A stretch of DNA of 64,000 bases from JAUHXS01 sp965213575 (GTDB lineage: Bacteria > Bacteroidota > Bacteroidia > Chitinophagales > JAUHXS01), in the NCBI GenBank assembly GCA_965213575.1, contig CBDBZN010000013.1, positions 1 through 64,000 of the forward strand. Direction: 5' to 3'. Below, one piece after another: positions 10,775-19,542 of this stretch (the stretch's first letter is position 1; the number at the start of each line of letters is the position of its first letter). The notes under the pieces were generated by a model. It had not been told where the DNA came from. It ran no database searches and saw only the letters and a program-made list of their open reading frames with translations. A program made the translations under genes and the position numbers.

Positions 10775-11149
10775 GCTTGCTGTTGGATTTTATACTTCAT
10801 TAACTCCGCAATTTGTGTAGCACGTTGAATGGCTTCGTCTGCTTTTATGCCGGCAAAATTGACATTTAGTGTATTTTTTACATAACGCTAGCCATCGCTC
10901 AAAATGCTTAGGTTTTAAAGCTTCTTTTTTAGATAATTCTAAATGTTTAACCATAGGATTACCTTTGTATTTCATGTTTCCTAAAAGAATAGTTTCCCAA
11001 AAATCGTACATGATCGGAATATGTTTGGCCCAGTCAAGTTGAATGACTTTAGTAAAAAAATGGCCGATCAAGTCATCATGGATGACTTGTTTATAGAACT
11101 CATCGATCAAAAATTCTATATCTGATCTATTTTGAATATCTTTTAGCAT
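10771..11149 (-). CDS. Group III truncated hemoglobin (one frameshift)
   Basis: It reads from the ATG at 11147-11149. The uncorrected frame ends at 10790 with an implausible tail. Removing one T from the six at 10874-10879 continues the frame through LCKNTLNVNFAGIKADEAIQ to a stop at 10771, giving 125 residues, the normal size for this family. Recognisable are IEFLIDEFYKQV (helix A/B), FWETILLGNMKYKGNPMVKH with the CD/E region, and KPKHFERWL, where the His before Phe is the expected proximal heme ligand. Truncated globins of this group bind O2 or NO in the cytoplasm; their physiological role is mostly unknown. It is a single gene, convergent with the GNAT-like gene and divergent from the ECF sigma gene. 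Confidence 0.85.
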
Positions 11150-11258
11150 CTAAATATATATACAAATATTATTGACTGGTAAATTTATTATTTTAAACGA
11201 TCAAAGGCTGTAACTTTTTATATATTTCATTCGTCGTATAGGCAAAGGAATTTATTAA

Positions 11259-11744
11259 ATGACTATTAAGGAGTATAATCAAGTAGTTGATAATTATACT
11301 AACGATTTGTATCGCTTCATTTTAAGTAACATTAAAAATGAAGATGATGCTGAAGACATCATTCAAGATGCATTTGAAAAAGTATGGATCAAACGAGAGT
11401 CTATAGATTTCAGTAAAGCTAAATCTTACTTATTTTCAACAGCTTATCATAACTTAATAGATAAAGTTAGAAGAGACAAAAAGAAAGCTGATTTTGATGA
11501 ATTAGATACTAATCAATTATATCACACTAAACAATATTCAGATTTGCAGGAGATTTTGCATGAAAGTATTGCTAAATTACCCCAAGACCAACAAGCTGTC
11601 ATTTTATTGAGAGATTATGAAGGATATAGATATGATGAGATTGCTGAAATAACCGGCTTAAGTGAAGCTCAGGTAAAAGTATACATATACCGAGCACGGG
11701 TTTTTTTAAAGAAATACATTGGTAAAATGGAAAATGTTTTATAA
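11259..11744 (+). CDS. ECF-type RNA polymerase sigma factor
   Basis: 161 residues. Region 2 is clear: NQVVDNYTNDLYRFILSNIK followed by EDDAEDIIQDAFEKVWIK, the core-RNAP and minus-10 binding helices. A linker separates it from region 4, LPQDQQAVILLRDYEGYRYDEIAE, with the helix-turn-helix ending in SEAQVKVYIYRAR. Extracytoplasmic-function sigma factors switch on envelope-related regulons when a membrane anti-sigma factor releases them. The next gene begins immediately after its stop and encodes such a membrane partner, followed by an outer-membrane-like protein, so this is a three-gene envelope signalling unit. The inducing signal is not evident. Confidence 0.93.
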   Translation: MTIKEYNQVVDNYTNDLYRFILSNIKNEDDAEDIIQDAFEKVWIKRESIDFSKAKSYLFSTAYHNLIDKVRRDKKKADFDELDTNQLYHTKQYSDLQEILHESIAKLPQDQQAVILLRDYEGYRYDEIAEITGLSEAQVKVYIYRARVFLKKYIGKMENVL

Positions 11745-12884
11745 ATGAAAATCAACAGACAGAATTATGAAATTTTTTTTATAGACTATATTGATGGTGC
11801 TTTATCACGTGAGCAAGAAGCTGCATTACAAGTATTTCTAAAAAATAATATTGACTTAAAAGAAGAACTGGATTCATTATTAGAAGAAGAGACTGTAAAA
11901 ATGATACCTCCTGACAATGAATATTCTCTCCCTCAAGCTTTAAAAGCAAATGCATCGCTGCCTGCTGCCATGGATTATCAGAATTATATTAAGTTCTTTA
12001 TTGCATTTTATGAAAATGATCTCACCGCCAATCAAAAAAATGCTTTAGCAAGATTTTTAAATAAGCATAAGGTGTTGCAAAAAGAATTTGAAGCTTATGG
12101 TGGATTAAAACTTCAATCAGATAAAAAGATTCATTATAATAATATAAATCAACTCAAGAAAAAGTCTCGTAAGTTACCCTTGTATTACCAAATAGCTATT
12201 GCTGCAGGTCTTTTGTTATTATTTAGTTTGCTATTTCTAGATGGCAATATTTCCAATAATAATTTAAAACATACCAATATTACAGGCATAGAAGTAATTG
12301 ATCAAGATACGCAGGTGGATGAAAGGCTTTCGGTAACTTTAAATAAGGCTACATCATCCCAACAGCAGGCTGATACTTTTATTTCGGATGATAAGCCTAT
12401 AGAAACACATTTAGCCCTTGGTCCTAATGCAGCTAAATCAGTTAGCCAAAAACAAGAGAGTATAAAATCTAAAACAATAAATAACAGTATTATAATAAGT
12501 CATGATAGTGATTCTATTTTTTTACAAGATGATATACCCGACTTAGTAAGAGAAAATATCGAAAAAGCAGATAGAACTTCTATAGCTTTAAAAGAAAATA
12601 TTTTTAATGAAGATACAGCGATTGTTAATAAAGAATCAATCAGTGACATAGCAGCCTTGCCCATAGATGAAACAGATAATAGTATAAATGCAAAAAAGAT
12701 TCCGGAAAAATATAAAGCTGGCCGAAATAGATTAAGCCTTTTAAAAGTCGGAATGAAATTATTAGGTAGCATTACCCATCAAGATACAGAGGTAAAACAA
12801 ACGCTTACGTCTGAAGGCAATACTAAAAAACTACATATTTCTATAGGCGATATGGCTTTAAATATAAAAAAATCTGATCCATAA
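11745..12884 (+). CDS. Putative membrane anti-sigma factor with duplicated N-terminal domain
   Basis: 379 residues, with the start codon directly after the sigma factor stop (translational coupling). The cytoplasmic part has two related copies of a helical motif: YEIFFIDYIDGALSREQEAA at about residues 8-27 and YIKFFIAFYENDLTANQKNA at about 81-100. Each is followed by ..FL.... and an acidic helix. One transmembrane segment follows (IAIAAGLLLLFSLLFLDG, about 150-168), then a long low-complexity periplasmic region rich in Ser, Asp and Lys. The topology and position fit an anti-sigma factor of the non-FecR type. I see no zinc-binding HxxxCxxC motif. The sigma-binding role is inferred from position and architecture. 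Confidence 0.7.
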   Translation: MKINRQNYEIFFIDYIDGALSREQEAALQVFLKNNIDLKEELDSLLEEETVKMIPPDNEYSLPQALKANASLPAAMDYQNYIKFFIAFYENDLTANQKNALARFLNKHKVLQKEFEAYGGLKLQSDKKIHYNNINQLKKKSRKLPLYYQIAIAAGLLLLFSLLFLDGNISNNNLKHTNITGIEVIDQDTQVDERLSVTLNKATSSQQQADTFISDDKPIETHLALGPNAAKSVSQKQESIKSKTINNSIIISHDSDSIFLQDDIPDLVRENIEKADRTSIALKENIFNEDTAIVNKESISDIAALPIDETDNSINAKKIPEKYKAGRNRLSLLKVGMKLLGSITHQDTEVKQTLTSEGNTKKLHISIGDMALNIKKSDP

Positions 12885-12952
12885 TTACATTGCTTGTAAC
12901 TTTTCGAATGTATCAATCGTCATACTTATAAACACATTTTAAAATAAAAATT

Positions 12953-13780
12953 ATGAAAAAATTAAGATTCAATTTATTAGGATTAAGTATGATGGTATAT
13001 TTTATTGGTTATTCGCCGATAGCTATTGCGCAATCAGGTTATACAGAGAATACAAAAATAGATACCACCGACTCTGATACAATAGATTTTAATATTGGCC
13101 ATACATTTTTTACCATTGTCAAAGAAAAAGATAAATACAAAGATCGGCCCGAATTTAATAGCTGGACAGGTTTTGATTTAGGCGTATTAGGGTATTTTGA
13201 AAATGGAAATAATTTTAATTTAAGTAATGAATACGATTTTTTAGAATTAGATTATACTAAATCGCGGTATTTTAGCTGGAATGCTATTGCAAAATCAATT
13301 CACGTATTTCAAAACCATGTTAATTTAATAGTTGGTGCCGGTATACAAGCAAATAACTATCGATTTTCAAATAAATCGCAAATCTTACAATCTGATTCAA
13401 ATGAAATTTATGCAGTTGAAAATGAGGAGTGGAATATTAAGAAGAATAAGTTATTAGCCACTTATTTAATTTCACCTTTATTATTAGAATTTAATACAAA
13501 AAATAAAATAGAGAACAATTTTCATCTAGCGGTAGGAGTAGTTGGAGGTTATCGCATAGGCACGCATTTAAAATTAAAATATCAAATTGATAATAGTGAA
13601 GGAAAAATCAAGATTAGAGATCAATTTCACCTAACAGATTTTAAATTAGAACCTACTGTCAGAATTGGGTATGGTAGCTTCACCTTATTTGCTAATTATC
13701 AATTGTTTAATCTTTTAAAAGAAAATAGCGGGCCAAAGCTAAATAGCTTTAGTGTAGGATTACAAATTATAGGCTATTGA
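12953..13780 (+). CDS. Outer-membrane beta-barrel-like protein
   Basis: 275 residues with a signal peptide ending near residue 26 (..YSPIAIAQ). The mature part alternates short amphipathic strands with aromatic residues at their ends (WTGFDLGVLGYFENG, NLIVGAGIQANNYRF, AVGVVGGYRIG, PTVRIGYGSFTLFANYQLF) and ends in a hydrophobic C-terminal strand (SVGLQIIGY). This is the pattern of small Bacteroidota outer-membrane barrels (PorT / porin-family like). It follows the ECF sigma and anti-sigma genes by 68 bases and is the likely third member of their operon or a target of the sigma factor. Specific function is unknown. A strong hairpin terminator follows directly. Confidence 0.7.
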   Translation: MKKLRFNLLGLSMMVYFIGYSPIAIAQSGYTENTKIDTTDSDTIDFNIGHTFFTIVKEKDKYKDRPEFNSWTGFDLGVLGYFENGNNFNLSNEYDFLELDYTKSRYFSWNAIAKSIHVFQNHVNLIVGAGIQANNYRFSNKSQILQSDSNEIYAVENEEWNIKKNKLLATYLISPLLLEFNTKNKIENNFHLAVGVVGGYRIGTHLKLKYQIDNSEGKIKIRDQFHLTDFKLEPTVRIGYGSFTLFANYQLFNLLKENSGPKLNSFSVGLQIIGY

Positions 13781-13784
13781 AAAT

Positions 13785-13825
13785 AAAGCGCTGTTCTATT
13801 ATCTACAGCAAATGAACAGCGCTTT
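13785..13825. terminator. Bidirectional intrinsic terminator
   Basis: A perfect 12-bp inverted repeat, AAAGCGCTGTTC (13785-13796) and GAACAGCGCTTT (13814-13825), with a 17-base loop. It ends in T-rich sequence on the plus strand and has A-rich sequence before it, so it can serve both convergent genes (the barrel protein at left and the rhodanese gene at right, whose stop begins at 13828). Confidence 0.85.
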
Positions 13826-14128
13826 TTACTTACCGATTTTTTCTTTCCACGCCAACATACCGCCTTCTAAATTACGGACATTTTTAAATCCATTATCAGT
13901 AAGAAAGAGCTTGATGTTACCACTGCGATTGCCGCTTCTGCAGTAAAGGATTACTTCTTCATTTTTAAGATTTTCTAAGTCATTTAACTTGCCCGGAATA
14001 GTTCCCATGGGAATATTGTCTCCTCCAATGTTAAACTCCTCATGCTCATGTGGTTCCCTCACATCAATAAGATTCAATTTCTCATTGCTATCCATTCGCT
14101 CTTTAAGCTGTGTTACTGAAATATCCAT
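13826..14128 (-). CDS. Rhodanese-like domain protein
   Basis: 100 residues, a single rhodanese domain without a signal peptide and therefore cytoplasmic. The conserved LNLIDVREPHEHEEFNIGG begins near residue 18. The active-site loop is LYCRSGNRSG with the persulfide-forming Cys at residue 63. GFKNVRNLEGGMLAWK at the end is the usual rhodanese C-terminus. Proteins of this size carry or transfer sulfane sulfur, but the acceptor is unknown. It starts two bases after the stop of the upstream T9SS cargo gene and is the last gene of a PASTA - T9SS protein - rhodanese run, ending at the shared hairpin terminator. Confidence 0.92.
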   Translation of the reverse strand: MDISVTQLKERMDSNEKLNLIDVREPHEHEEFNIGGDNIPMGTIPGKLNDLENLKNEEVILYCRSGNRSGNIKLFLTDNGFKNVRNLEGGMLAWKEKIGK

Positions 14129-14130
14129 AG

Positions 14131-15993
14131 TTAATGTTGAATAAAAATTTTTGAAGTATTAAATTTTTCTCTTGCTTTTAAATCAGACAATGTCACAATA
14201 TATAACCCATCAGGCAATTCTGAAATTCCGATAGTATTATCGGAAACGGTTATTTCTTTAATAAGCTTGCCTTGAAGATTATAAACAGAAAGTAACGTTT
14301 GATTAGGCAGGGCTTCTATTCCTTCCACGAAGATATATTCATTGGCAGGATTAGGATGAATTAGAACGTTGGGTTTGTCAAGATTAATGGTATTGACTAT
14401 TGTTTTATTTCTCCCCAATACCGGCCTTATCATCACTGCTCCGGAAATCGCTGTAGGCACCCATTCATTTTGAGTATTATAATACAACTTACTGCTTGCA
14501 TCATTTTGTATATCTAAGCCTACATCTAAACTTTTGCTATCCGTTTGGCCCCAGCCTACATAAAAAGTACCATCCATGACTATAGGCGTTTCCGGAAAGA
14601 AAGTATATTCAGCAAATCCATTAACCATATTGGTATAGTCAGGACGCTGGAAATCAAGCCGGTGAACAACATCGTCTCCAAAACCGGCGTTATCTTTATC
14701 TATATTCTTCCATATAATGATGTTAAACAGTACATTGTTGGTGTTTACTTTAAAATGAGAAAAACTAAATTGCACTCCGCGGATAGTATCAAGGCGATTA
14801 AGAGTAAATTCATAAGCTACAAATCGCTCATAAGAAGCCACTCCATTAATGCCATATACTTTTTCCGCACTTCCGTCATCATATGCTAAATAGTCATAGA
14901 ATTTTTGCTCTAAACAAGTTGTATCATTACTCGAATTAGTATCGGGAGAAGCTTGTAATTGATACGTTATTTTTAAGTTTACACTATCTTCTTCAAAATT
15001 ACCGGTGATAGCAGCATTTTCTAAGGCAGTTTTTACCGGCGCTAAAGAAACTGCTTCAGTAAAAGTACCATACGGCGGTAGAGTAGCAGTGGTTGTAGGA
15101 GCATTGTACACAGCCGTATTAGATTTTACTTCAGTATACATCTGACTATAGTTTACATTTGCAGTATTCTGAGATAAGTTGCGTATGGTTAAAGAAAGGC
15201 TGTCTTTCATCTCCTGATCTTCAAACCCTTCAAATTGGTTCCAAGGCATATAGCTGTAATTTTTTAATATATTTCCGGGTGGAGTAGTATATGCAATATC
15301 TGTTATAGATGAATCAGTAACAGACCTATTTTTATCTAAGATAACATAATCAATGTGCCAATGATCTAAATTACCAGAACGTAGTGCAATATTTCTAAAT
15401 CTGAATTGAAATCCGTTATAAAAATATTGCTCATCTTCTATTTTAAGTAGCACCTGTTTAAACTCTGTAGTTTCCATACCATTCACCTGCCATTGGGTTA
15501 TCCAAGTATCGGCAGTATCTTTCCACTCCATAAATAAAGAATCTCCCTCTTCAGGTGCATCACCAAAACCTCCGGGTTGATAAAAAAAGCTTAATACTAC
15601 ATTGCTGTCTGCGGATAAATTTGATAAGTCAATTGCTTGAGAAGTTAAATAATCTGCTGTGCCGGTCGTTGCACCTCCATATGGAAGCCCTTGTTCATTT
15701 AATCCTTCTAACGTTGCTACACCAACGGTAGGCGGATTTTGAGGGAAAGATGAGTTAATGTAAGCGAAACAATCGCTCCATAAACTACTATCAGGATAAA
15801 TAGATTGTTGAGAAAAATCATCTATAAAAGGTAAGGTTATAGTGTCAAGACTAATATTCAGAGAAGTCTTATTTGTAGTAGAATATTGAGGATGAGTAAA
15901 TAGGATAGGATTGGCATCAGGGAAACTCGTATATTCTTGTGCACTAAGATTATGAAAGCAACATATTATAATATAGAAGTATAAAAATCGCAA
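14131..15993 (-). CDS. Secreted protein with T9SS type A sorting domain
   Basis: 620 residues. The only possible start is a TTG at 15991-15993, since an in-frame stop lies just before it; it gives the signal peptide MRFLYFYIIICCFHNLSAQ. The region from about 55 to 230 looks like a jelly-roll or MAM-like beta domain (PFIDDFSQQ.., VVLSFFYQPGGFGDAPEEGD, WHIDYVILD). A beta-rich middle with Asn/Thr content follows. The last ~80 residues are a type A T9SS signal: NVLIHPNPANEYIFVEG, LLSVYNLQGKLIKEI, GLYIVTLSD. The protein should therefore be exported through the outer membrane and attached or released. It follows the PASTA gene by six bases. The biological role is unknown. Confidence 0.85.
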   Translation of the reverse strand: MRFLYFYIIICCFHNLSAQEYTSFPDANPILFTHPQYSTTNKTSLNISLDTITLPFIDDFSQQSIYPDSSLWSDCFAYINSSFPQNPPTVGVATLEGLNEQGLPYGGATTGTADYLTSQAIDLSNLSADSNVVLSFFYQPGGFGDAPEEGDSLFMEWKDTADTWITQWQVNGMETTEFKQVLLKIEDEQYFYNGFQFRFRNIALRSGNLDHWHIDYVILDKNRSVTDSSITDIAYTTPPGNILKNYSYMPWNQFEGFEDQEMKDSLSLTIRNLSQNTANVNYSQMYTEVKSNTAVYNAPTTTATLPPYGTFTEAVSLAPVKTALENAAITGNFEEDSVNLKITYQLQASPDTNSSNDTTCLEQKFYDYLAYDDGSAEKVYGINGVASYERFVAYEFTLNRLDTIRGVQFSFSHFKVNTNNVLFNIIIWKNIDKDNAGFGDDVVHRLDFQRPDYTNMVNGFAEYTFFPETPIVMDGTFYVGWGQTDSKSLDVGLDIQNDASSKLYYNTQNEWVPTAISGAVMIRPVLGRNKTIVNTINLDKPNVLIHPNPANEYIFVEGIEALPNQTLLSVYNLQGKLIKEITVSDNTIGISELPDGLYIVTLSDLKAREKFNTSKIFIQH

Positions 15994-15999
15994 AATATA

Positions 16000-16782
16000 T
16001 TATTCTAAAGTATCTTTAGGATATATTGATAAGTCATTGGTAAGAAATAAATCAACAGCTTCTCCATAGTTGAGCATTATATCTTCGTTAGGAGAAGGGA
16101 TTTGCTTGTAAATGACAGCAGTTCCTTTATCTACTACAGCTTGTTGATAATCCACCCCACCAACATTTAAATATGAGCCTTGAAGTACAAATTCTGCTTC
16201 ATTGAGCGTTAACCCATATAAGTCAGGAATGGTGACCTTTGCCGTTCCATACCCATTCGCGAGAATGAGGTCAATTTTACTGCCTTTAAATATTTCTTCT
16301 CCTACCTCTAAAGGTTTTCCTTCAAATGTTGCTCCAAGAATTGTATTTCTTCCTAGGCCGGGTTGATATGTAAGAGATCCCGCAGAGAGGTCTTTACTGC
16401 CTAAAACTAATTTTGCTTGTTCTAAAGACATATCTTTTAAATCGGGCATCTCTACTTTAGGAGGATTGATCGAATTGATGGTAATGTATATTCTTCTATT
16501 TTCTTTAACTTTTGAAAGTGGCTTAGGATCCTGAGAAACCACAGTATGCGGAGCTTGGCCTAATATATAAGTAGAGTCATAAATTTTATATCTTAAATTT
16601 TGTTGAGCTAAAAGTTCTTCAACTTCCTCTATCTCCAATTCAGCCAAGTTAGGCACGGTAATCGTTTCTCCATGATTAGTATATGATTCTATGGCTTTAT
16701 ATGCGCCAAAAACAATCAATCCACTTAATAGAAATATAAGGAATAAGTTTAAAAAGAAAATTTTGCTGAAAATTGATCTCAA
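16000..16782 (-). CDS. PASTA-domain membrane protein
   Basis: 260 residues. A short cytoplasmic N-terminus and one membrane anchor (FFLNLFLIFLLSGLIVFGAY, about 9-28) are followed by three PASTA domains at about 38-105, 106-177 and 180-250. These are marked by VPNLAELEIEEVEELLAQQ, MPDLKDMSLEQAKLVL and IPDLYGLTLNEAEFVLQ. PASTA domains bind peptidoglycan fragments or beta-lactams; here there is no kinase or transpeptidase domain. It lies back to back with ddl (D-Ala-D-Ala ligase), consistent with a cell-wall role, and is the first gene of a run with a T9SS protein and a rhodanese. The periplasmic location is well supported; the precise function is unknown. Confidence 0.88.
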   Translation of the reverse strand: MRSIFSKIFFLNLFLIFLLSGLIVFGAYKAIESYTNHGETITVPNLAELEIEEVEELLAQQNLRYKIYDSTYILGQAPHTVVSQDPKPLSKVKENRRIYITINSINPPKVEMPDLKDMSLEQAKLVLGSKDLSAGSLTYQPGLGRNTILGATFEGKPLEVGEEIFKGSKIDLILANGYGTAKVTIPDLYGLTLNEAEFVLQGSYLNVGGVDYQQAVVDKGTAVIYKQIPSPNEDIMLNYGEAVDLFLTNDLSIYPKDTLE

Positions 16783-16877
16783 TGCAAGAGTTTGATTAAT
16801 TTTTTCAAAGATAAGATTTATTTGTAAACGATTCTTATACGTAAATAGTGTAATTTTATTCTTCTAAAAAATGAAAT

Positions 16878-17906
16878 ATGACTACTACAAAAGTAAAGGC
16901 CGCTGTATTGATGGGAGGTATATCTTCTGAACATAAAATATCTTTAAAAACGGGAGTAAGTGTTGTAAATCAATTAAACAAACAAAAATATGAAGTGATC
17001 CCCATTGCTCTAAGCAAATATAAAAAATGGTTAATATACCCGGATGCTAGCGAATTCACTTATCATATCATTGAAGATGCTTTGTCTAATAAATCTTTAC
17101 TTTCTCTTCCTGATTTTCTAGATGAATTTCAAAAATTGGAAATTGACATTGTGTATATTGCTTTACATGGCATGTTGGGAGAAGATGGTGTAATTCAAGG
17201 GTTGTTTGAGATCATGAATGTGCCATATACAGGATCAGGCGTAGCGGCCAGCGCTTTAGCGATGGATAAATGCCGTTCTCAAGATATCTGCGAATTTTAT
17301 GGATTAAAATTTCCTAAATACAAATCATACAATAACAAAAATAAAATTGATAAGATTGTTAAAGAGGTGAAAGATAATTTTTCTATGCCTGTAGTATTGA
17401 AACCGGTAGATGGTGGTTCTAGTGAAGCTACTTTTATTATTAAAGATGAAGCAGATATAGCTGATATGACTGCAAAAGCGTTTGAAGTGACTCAAAATAT
17501 TATGTTTCAAGAATATATCAAAGGAGATGAAGTCAGTTGTGGCGTGTTAGGAGTGAATGAATTGCAAGTACTTACGCCAACACAAATTATCCCTTTGAAA
17601 GGAGAATTTTTCGATCTAGAAGCTAAATATGTAAAAGGAGCATGTGATGAAGTTACTCCACCTCGGTTGCCAAACGAGGTCATTAAAAAAATTCAAGATA
17701 ATGCTTTAAAAGCTCATCAAATACTAGGTTGTAAAGGGGTTTCGAGAACAGATATGATCATTTCTAATAATGAAATATATGTGTTAGAAACTAATACTTT
17801 GCCCGGTATGACCGAAACCAGTCTGTTGCCACAAGCAGCTGCTTATGACGGAATTGAATTTCCGGAATTATTGGATAGGATCATTAGCTATGGATTTGAA
17901 GCTTGA
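16878..17906 (+). CDS. ddl: D-alanine--D-alanine ligase
   Basis: 342 residues, the usual length. It joins two D-Ala using ATP to make the dipeptide for peptidoglycan precursors in the cytoplasm. Visible features are the N-terminal AAVLMGGISSEHKISLKTG, the LHGMLGEDGVIQG loop with YTGSGVAASALAMDK near residue 110-125, and the ATP-grasp part with PVVLKPVDGGSS. The metal-binding end carries VLETNTLPGMTETSLLPQ. A distinct promoter should lie in the 95-base gap to the divergent PASTA gene, where TAATTTTA resembles a minus-7 element. Confidence 0.96.
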   Translation: MTTTKVKAAVLMGGISSEHKISLKTGVSVVNQLNKQKYEVIPIALSKYKKWLIYPDASEFTYHIIEDALSNKSLLSLPDFLDEFQKLEIDIVYIALHGMLGEDGVIQGLFEIMNVPYTGSGVAASALAMDKCRSQDICEFYGLKFPKYKSYNNKNKIDKIVKEVKDNFSMPVVLKPVDGGSSEATFIIKDEADIADMTAKAFEVTQNIMFQEYIKGDEVSCGVLGVNELQVLTPTQIIPLKGEFFDLEAKYVKGACDEVTPPRLPNEVIKKIQDNALKAHQILGCKGVSRTDMIISNNEIYVLETNTLPGMTETSLLPQAAAYDGIEFPELLDRIISYGFEA

Positions 17907-17942
17907 GCTAGAGAATTATAAATTTATGTAAGCCAATGTGCC

Positions 17943-19538
17943 TTATCTTATAAGGAAAACATTTCCCGAATAATTTTCAGTTTCTGTCATTAACCTATAA
18001 GTATAAATACCGGCTTCACAAAGTTTATTGTGGTATGTGCCATCCCAAGAATTTAATTGGTCGCCTTTAAATACTTCATTGCCTAATCGGTCATATATTA
18101 TAAATTCATAGTCTATAGTATTAGTAAGGGGAGGAAAAAAGTCATTTGTTCCATCTGCCTGTGGAGTAAATCCATTAGGAATAAAAAATTGTGTGTCACA
18201 ATTATTTATAGAAACGTGATAATAAATCGTATCTATAGAGCAAGGATCAGAAGCTTCCAATAAAAAGGTGCCGCTATCATCAACTACCAACGTACTATCA
18301 TTAGCTGAAGCATCTAGCCATCTATAAGTTATACCATTTGATATAGGAAAAGTTAACGTAAGCATATCATCTTCACACATACTAGTATCAACGGTATAAG
18401 ATTCAATTATAGCCGGTACATATTGCTCAAAATCAGGGTCAAAATAACTTTGCATAAAATTAGGAAAAGCCGCTATGAACTCTCCACCGGCTAAATCAAA
18501 AGTATTTAGTTGAAAATCACATGCTACACCTAAAGCATTTGGATTTTGAATTACGCTTAGAGATGATGCAGGAGTAGTATGACAGTAAATTTTACCATCC
18601 GGAGCATTTTGTAGGGCGTACCCTACGAGAGGCCCGGCTATAGTTGTAGCTGATGCAAGAATTGCAGCATTAGAGCCTGCTTGTAAATCATATTGAATTA
18701 AGTTATAATTCAATGAAATTCCAATTTTACTTAGTACATAAAGTATATTTCCAGAAGGAGAAAAGATATAACTAGTACCATAATTATTATTTAAATTTAG
18801 TGGATCTGAAACTATTCCGGTATTATTATCAAATTTAAAAATTTCAGTAGGGCCAAAACTTCCTGTCCCAAAAGCAAGCATATTCCCTTTAGGTGAAAAT
18901 TTAATCGAAGATTGCCTTTTCTGTGATGAACCAACAGTGGAAATAACGGGGGCTGAAATACCATCTTTAGAAATTTCATAAGCTATAAATCTGTTAGTGT
19001 TAAACTCATGTGTTACAACCCACGTATTGATACCATTACCGTGTTTAATGCCTGCTACTACTTCATTAACGGGTCCAAATAAAGAAATGTTTTTAATAAT
19101 TACATCCCCTAATCCTCCATTAATATCCATGTCAACAATTGAGTAATACATCATAGAGTCATAGTTATAAGAAGCGCTGCCTGTTTCGCCATCTACACTA
19201 AATATATAATACCGAGAGAGATCGCATATATCCTGAATGATGAGTGTTTGCCTTGAACTAAAATTTCCTCTTAATCCCTTTCCATTTGGCATAGTATCGT
19301 GTTGAGCATTCCATACTACCGAGCCATTTGTGTAAAAAAGTAAATTTCCTGAGGTATCACATATGGATGCACATGCTTCTTCAATTCTATGAGGGGCATC
19401 AGAGATAGGCACAGCTACGCCTGAATTAAAATCTATTCCTGCACTGTCTCCAAAATACCATATGTTTGCTTGCTTTTGACTATATGATTGATAGGAAAGC
19501 GCTATAAGTATAGTAATTATCGGAAATATCCTATGCAT
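17943..19538 (-). CDS. Secreted protein with T9SS type B (gliding-motility-associated) C-terminus
   Basis: 531 residues with signal peptide MHRIFPIITILIALSYQSYS. The body has a beta-propeller-like series of repeats reporting on tracked values (IWYFGDSAGIDFNSG, then LLFYTNGSVVWN, IKFSPKGNMLAFGTGSFG, YIFSPSGNILYVLS). This is the layout of the common Bacteroidota family of propeller proteins that begin KQANIWYFGD. A short Ig/PKD-like domain follows (CEDDMLTLTFPIS..). The terminal ~85 residues form the type B domain: PNGFTPQADGTNDFFPP, YDRLGNEVFKGDQLNSWDG, AGIYTYRLM. It is probably cell-surface attached. It is four bases downstream of the YCF48-like T9SS gene. Function unknown. Confidence 0.85.
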   Translation of the reverse strand: MHRIFPIITILIALSYQSYSQKQANIWYFGDSAGIDFNSGVAVPISDAPHRIEEACASICDTSGNLLFYTNGSVVWNAQHDTMPNGKGLRGNFSSRQTLIIQDICDLSRYYIFSVDGETGSASYNYDSMMYYSIVDMDINGGLGDVIIKNISLFGPVNEVVAGIKHGNGINTWVVTHEFNTNRFIAYEISKDGISAPVISTVGSSQKRQSSIKFSPKGNMLAFGTGSFGPTEIFKFDNNTGIVSDPLNLNNNYGTSYIFSPSGNILYVLSKIGISLNYNLIQYDLQAGSNAAILASATTIAGPLVGYALQNAPDGKIYCHTTPASSLSVIQNPNALGVACDFQLNTFDLAGGEFIAAFPNFMQSYFDPDFEQYVPAIIESYTVDTSMCEDDMLTLTFPISNGITYRWLDASANDSTLVVDDSGTFLLEASDPCSIDTIYYHVSINNCDTQFFIPNGFTPQADGTNDFFPPLTNTIDYEFIIYDRLGNEVFKGDQLNSWDGTYHNKLCEAGIYTYRLMTETENYSGNVFLIR

Positions 19539-19542
19539 TTAT

